Of a stretch of DNA of 64,000 bases, positions 59,860 through 64,000 are shown in pieces. Position numbers and translations under genes: made by a program. Positions within the stretch are counted from its first letter, which is position 1. Each line of letters starts with the position of its first letter. Source of the DNA: Xenopus tropicalis (Eukaryota; Chordata; Amphibia; Anura; Pipidae); contig NC_030678.2 in NCBI RefSeq assembly GCF_000004195.4, forward strand, positions 93,888,904 through 93,952,903, given 5' to 3'. The notes beneath the pieces were generated by a model that did no database searches, was not told the origin of the DNA, and worked only from the letters and a program-made list of their open reading frames with translations.

Positions 59860-60075
59860 ATGGGGTTCCACGTTACCAGTGCCAGGGCGGTGCTGCTGCT
59901 GCTCCTGTCCCTCGGCCTTGCCCTAACTATTGGCTTCACACTCCCGGAGGCACTAAAGCTGATCTTCAGGTTTTTGGGGTTCCCAAGTGAGAGTGTGTCC
60001 CATGGTATTGTGCTATTATATGTAGCGTTTGTGCTATGGCTTGCCATGCCAGCTATACCCAGGGGCAGTCTGCTA
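59860..60075 (+). CDS. possible first exon of an unrecognised two-pass membrane protein
   Basis: A 72-codon in-phase stretch from ATG 59860 to a consensus donor gtgagt at 60076, starting MGFHVTSARAVLLLLLSLGL. It predicts two hydrophobic segments: about residues 8-28 (RAVLLLLLSLGLALTIGFTL) and about 46-65 (SHGIVLLYVAFVLWLAMPAI), ending IPRGSLL. An in-frame ATG at 59836 is an alternative start. The DNA is locally CpG-richer than its AT-rich surroundings, as expected of a promoter-proximal exon. A second donor-like gtgaga lies at about 59986. I recognise no family and no partner exon in the remaining 4 kb, so the gene would continue past the window. It could also be chance. Confidence 0.35.
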
Positions 60076-60141
60076 GTGAGTAACATTGCTCAGTCCTACT
60101 GTGCTGTAATATCAGTGACAGGAGATGTAGTGCTCTTTTAG

Positions 60142-61245
60142 TTGACTATGTATGTATTTAGACTGCATAAAGATACATATGTGCATCTGGCGGGGAAGAA
60201 TAATGTGACAGATATTGGGCTGGTAATAGTATATTTGGGCGGCTGGTAACAGTACCTGTGCAGGTGAAGAGGCAAGATGCATAATTTATCTCTGTGTATT
60301 CGGTAACTCCTGCACTGCTATGTGGGCTGTTTTTTAAATAAACGTATTATTAGACATTTCTATTGCATGTATATTCGCATGATGTCAATAGGTTTCTTTT
60401 GTGCTAAACTACTATGTTGTGCAAGATAATGAACTGAAAAATCTTGTACTGTTTCTGAAATAATAACATCAGAGCTAGGCTTGTTAAGACAGTTGTCTCT
60501 AATAAATCATCTAAGCACAGGGAGCACAGATCAATTTTAATTTAGAGCTATCAAAAAAACTGGTAAAACTGAATTTTTTTTCAGTCGACGACATTTAACC
60601 TTTTCAAATCCTAATAAGCATATGCTAATTAGGATTCGATTTCTTATATATTCAAGGGAGACCATGTTATAAGACAGTGCTAGAAATTTGGGTATTAGTT
60701 ATTAGAAGACTCAAAACAGTATCTTTTCTAGTAGTTTTCTGAACTGCCTAAAATAAAAATTCCTCATCCAGATTAGTATACCTGAGACTGTTCAGGGTCC
60801 ACAAATGGTATTAGACATGATGGAGGTTCAGCTGAGGGAAAAGATTTGTCAAAAGTGCAAAGACTCAGAGGATAAACACTAACAACAAGAACAATAAGGG
60901 GCACAAGACTAGTCAGAAGACTAGTACTCTACCTAACAATTGGTATTACATCTCTACCATCAGATTGTAGAGATTTTTACATTTTAAAAATGTTGAACTA
61001 ATACTAAAATAAAGGCTTAAACTGTAGGGAAAAAAATCACATTATTTAAAGAGCATGGTGAACAATTTTGGCGTTCTAACCTATAAATTAGGAATCTGTG
61101 CATTCCACAAATTGCTTTAATTAAGTGGCATTTCAAATGGAACTAAATAAACCAAAGTAATTTGCAATATTGGCTGTAATTTCGGTAAAAAGCTGAGTCT
61201 CTGCAACGTTACAAATTCAATGCATACATACAATTGTTTAATTTA
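60142..61245. other. intergenic or intron, no gene recognised
   Basis: If the 59860 exon is real, this is its first intron. An isolated aatcctaataagcatatgct/aattaggatt palindrome lies at about 60607-60637. Nothing else seen. Confidence 0.4.
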
Positions 61246-61249
61246 GGCA

Positions 61250-61455
61250 GAAAAAACTCCTCCAATAAGAAAAAAGCCTTCAATAAGGATTAATTATATC
61301 TTAATTTGGATCAATTACTAGGTACTGTTTTATTATTAGAGAAAAAGGAAATCAATTTTAAAAATGTATTTGTTTGAATAAAACGGATTCTATGGGAGAT
61401 GGCCCTCCTGTAATTCGGAGATTTCCGGATAAAAGGTTCCAAGATAATGGATTTT
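61250..61455. mobile_element. minus-orientation relative of the 54.6-kb MITE
   Basis: Contains ggattctatgggagatggcc, gtaattcggagatttccgg and ataatggattttatact, the complement of the left half of the element at 54621. The other end is not seen. Confidence 0.5.
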
Positions 61456-61499
61456 ATACTTGTAGTACTTTCTATATCTTTTTGCTGTTATCCAAATGA

Positions 61500-62210
61500 T
61501 TAAATACATGACCCACACATCAGCCTACACTCGCTCACCTCACTCACCAATAAAAACTGCGTGACAATATAATTGTTGGAATGATTATGGCCACAGCTTT
61601 ATTTAATAATACAAACAGTGCAAAATTATTGAATACAATACAAAATGGTAAACATGTATAATCATAAACAATACATCAATATAATCATTAGTGCAAAACA
61701 TTACCATGCCCAAAACACTGACCCTGAGCCCCTTGCCAGTCTGCCCTTCCACAACCAGCCTGAGCTGTGCTATCCTCCAGCCGCCCAATCCCTAGCTCGG
61801 AGGATACCCACGGCCAATCCGGGACCTATCCGGTCCCCTTCTTTACTTTACATGTTAGTACCCACCCAGTGCTTTATAGCGCACCATTTGTATTCCGTCC
61901 ACCGATGGTCACCCACTAGGGGTTAAACCATCCACTATATCTGATCTGGCATCCCATAACAAGCTTCACCCCCGGCAGACTGACAAGGACCCGCCGAAGC
62001 TGTGACAACTACCAAGACGCTGATCATCCATGCCACCTATTCTCACCCTAGTTCCCCCAACTAGCTAACTAAACCCATGTACCCCTCAACCACATATGTG
62101 ACAACTAGAAAACAAGAAATTAAAACAAGCAAAAACAACCACCAGCTAAGGGAGGGTGGGTGGGGACCTTTCCTCTGCTGCTTCCACACAAAATGGTGGA
62201 TAGAGACTCA
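61500..62210 (-). mobile_element. possible retroelement 3' end
   Basis: The complement reads as a GC-richer 3' region ending in aataaagctgtggccataat (61577-61596), which includes an AATAAA signal. The block is compositionally distinct (tccggtccccttctttac, cccggcagactgacaaggac) from the AT-rich flanks. No protein homology or LTR can be shown, so class is unknown; a processed transcript relic is also possible. Confidence 0.3.
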
Positions 62211-63354
62211 GCTTTTTACAGAAGTTACAGCCAATATTCGAACCTGAACCCTTTATATAAAATTAAAGAACTGGTTTTGGTTTAGTATTTGGCCAATTTT
62301 TGATTAGGTATTGGGCCAAACCATTTGTGATGGATAGAGAATTCTGCTAAATACATATCAATTTGGTACATGACTAATTTATACTCTCTACCAATTTATG
62401 TGTAACAACTGCACAAATTAGGAGGAAATATGATATTTAAATAATGGAAATATTCCTGAAAGGAGAGCATAGCATGGCCAACTAGCCTGCTACTAGAGTA
62501 ATATTCTACGTATTCATAGCTTTAAATCAATTACCTGGCCTCTATTTAAAATAAAATATCTGATTGGTGTGTATGGGTTACTCTGCTTTGAGCAAATGTT
62601 CAACAAGTTATTACCTTATATAATGGAGTAATATATATAACCAATGAAAAGTTTCATTTTACTCTCGGCTACCAAAAGCATTGGAATAGCGTAAGCAAAG
62701 CTCAAAAGAGCGTTTTTTAATTCATGTTGAAATTCTAAATTGTGAAATTCATTTGCTTTGCCTTTATATTTGGAATATTCCTTTTCACAGTTTAAGTGGT
62801 TGTGACATCTCCTGCTGAAGGAATCTTTACTGCACAGTTTTCCATCTGTAACCATCCTAATCCATCCATACTTACTCAGTAATCTCTTTGCCAAAATAAA
62901 ATTATTTACTGTAAATCCGACAAAGAAATAAGAGGATAAGCAGATAATTCAAAATGTAACTATGGCTGATCTATTTCCCTCATGTGGTTGTTACTTTATT
63001 TAGGTTTTGGCCATCAATGATAGACAAATCATTCATCAAAAATCCATACACATTGTTTTTGCCCATGAAAAAATGGTGTGACTGATGAAGTTTATAGAAT
63101 CTGCAAATGCACGGGCCTCAAGTCCACCAAGTGTGTCATCCTATTGGTTGATGTGGAAGGCTAGGGGGAGATAATGATGTCTGTGGTTTTTTTCTGGCGA
63201 AACACACCACATTTTTTTTCAGTGAAACTGTATTCATAAGTTGCTTGTCTTTTATAAGCAGACTACAATTAGGGGCCTATTTATTGTGCTGTTTAAAATA
63301 ATGGTAACAAAATTCAGAACGTCACCAGGCTTTGCAGAGTAAAAAATGTCGTCA
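62211..63354. other. intergenic, no gene recognised
   Basis: AT-rich, non-coding, nothing supported. Confidence 0.4.
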
Positions 63355-63475
63355 TTTTTGGATTCTATGGGAAATTCTGAGTTTTCCGGATGAAAGGTTT
63401 GCAGATAATGGATTCCATAATTGTAGTACTTCCTATATCATTTCCTGCTATCCAAATGGTTAAATACAATGTACA
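63355..63475. repeat. repeat fragment sharing a junction with 61.4 kb
   Basis: ggattctatgggaaattctg ... ataatggattccata followed by ttgtagtacttcctatatca and ctatccaaatggttaaatac. The same order, with few changes, is at 61386-61507. Confidence 0.65.
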
Positions 63476-63924
63476 GCACCAAAAAAAAAATCTGTAATGA
63501 ACAATGAAAGATCCAAGTATTACTACATATTCAAAGCACTAGGACATGCAAAATGTACCAAACAATGCATAAAGTGGAAATTTTCTTCAAATACATATTT
63601 TCATACTAATATATTATATTGTTTTTTGTTTATTCTGTTCCACCGAGTTAATTACCTTTTTCCTAATTAATCAAATTATTAATGAATAATAAGACTAAAT
63701 TCTATATATTGTAGGGCTGTCCATAATAGTTTAACACAAAATTCTCTCTCAAGCAGAATGGGGATGGGAGTTAGTACATGTCAAATCTTTGTGCACTGTA
63801 TTGTAATTTGCCCTCTTTTATTGCTCAAGAAGGAATACAGTGAGAGCTTTTTACACACATTATATCAGTTATAAGAATATACAGCTTGAAAACACTTCCT
63901 TTGGGCAGCTTTCTGCAATACTAA

Positions 63925-64000
63925 GGGGCCTATTTATTAAAGTACGATCGCTCTGAATACAACAAATTTGTATGTTTTCGTACTGTGTGCATTTTCTGCG
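63925..64000. mobile_element. start of another GGGGC-type MITE, cut by the window end
   Basis: taa|ggggcctatttattaaag at 63922-63943, followed by cgatcgctctgaatac. Similar in design to the GGGGC-family starts at 9714 and 38191. The right end lies outside the window. Confidence 0.45.

Noticed and set aside
59691..60086. 131-codon minus-strand ORF opposite the candidate exon at 59.86 kb
   Set aside because: It shows no hydrophobic-core or domain pattern and no splice context; the plus-strand frame explains the codon bias better.
1..64000. tRNA, rRNA, snoRNA or miRNA genes
   Set aside because: No segment showed conserved tRNA A/B boxes or another recognisable RNA gene; hairpins seen are explained by MITEs. 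A covariance-model scan would be needed to be sure.

Overview
This is a stretch of vertebrate nuclear genome, almost certainly from a clawed frog (Xenopus) or a close relative. The evidence is two split vertebrate genes with consensus GT..AG introns, a low gene density and an AT-rich background. There is also a dense load of short inverted-repeat DNA transposons of the kinds known from Xenopus: TTAA-flanked T2/Kolobok-type MITEs, 3-bp-TSD Harbinger-type MITEs and hAT MITEs. L2-, CR1- and L1-type LINE debris is present too. I see no bacterial features, no CRISPR array and no tRNA or rRNA gene.

Layout. 1-2636: the last two coding exons and 3' UTR of mdh2 (mitochondrial malate dehydrogenase), + strand. 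2.6-14.9 kb: intergenic, with MITEs at 6.9, 9.7, 11.3 and 13.1 kb. 14957-21411: a complete six-exon gene for an aspartoacylase-family enzyme, best matched by acy3 (aminoacylase-3), + strand, predicted 310 aa, with several MITEs in its introns. 21.4-27.0 kb: intergenic repeats. 27053-34879: one 7.8-kb hAT DNA transposon with matching 16-bp terminal inverted repeats and an 8-bp target duplication with one mismatch. It carries a minus-strand BED-finger transposase broken by two frameshifts and three unrelated minisatellite arrays. 34.9-64 kb: gene-poor and rich in decayed elements, including an L1-like RT fragment at 38.6 kb, a CR1-like LINE tail at 44.2 kb, a long fold-back at 45.3 kb, a possible LTR with a nested hAT MITE at 46.5-47.9 kb, an L2 3' end at 48.4-49.4 kb and an abutting pair of TTAA elements at 55.8-57.2 kb. 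A possible first exon of an unrecognised two-pass membrane protein lies at 59.86-60.08 kb.

The two certain genes encode metabolic enzymes with no obvious shared pathway; they lie head-to-tail about 12 kb apart. The structurally unusual object is the hAT element. Its 89/92-bp minisatellite has a clear higher-order organisation (a 727-bp block of 8 monomers present twice), a pattern better known from centromeric satellites than from transposon interiors. I found no convincing new multi-gene system. Family names come from recall of characteristic sequences, not from searches.
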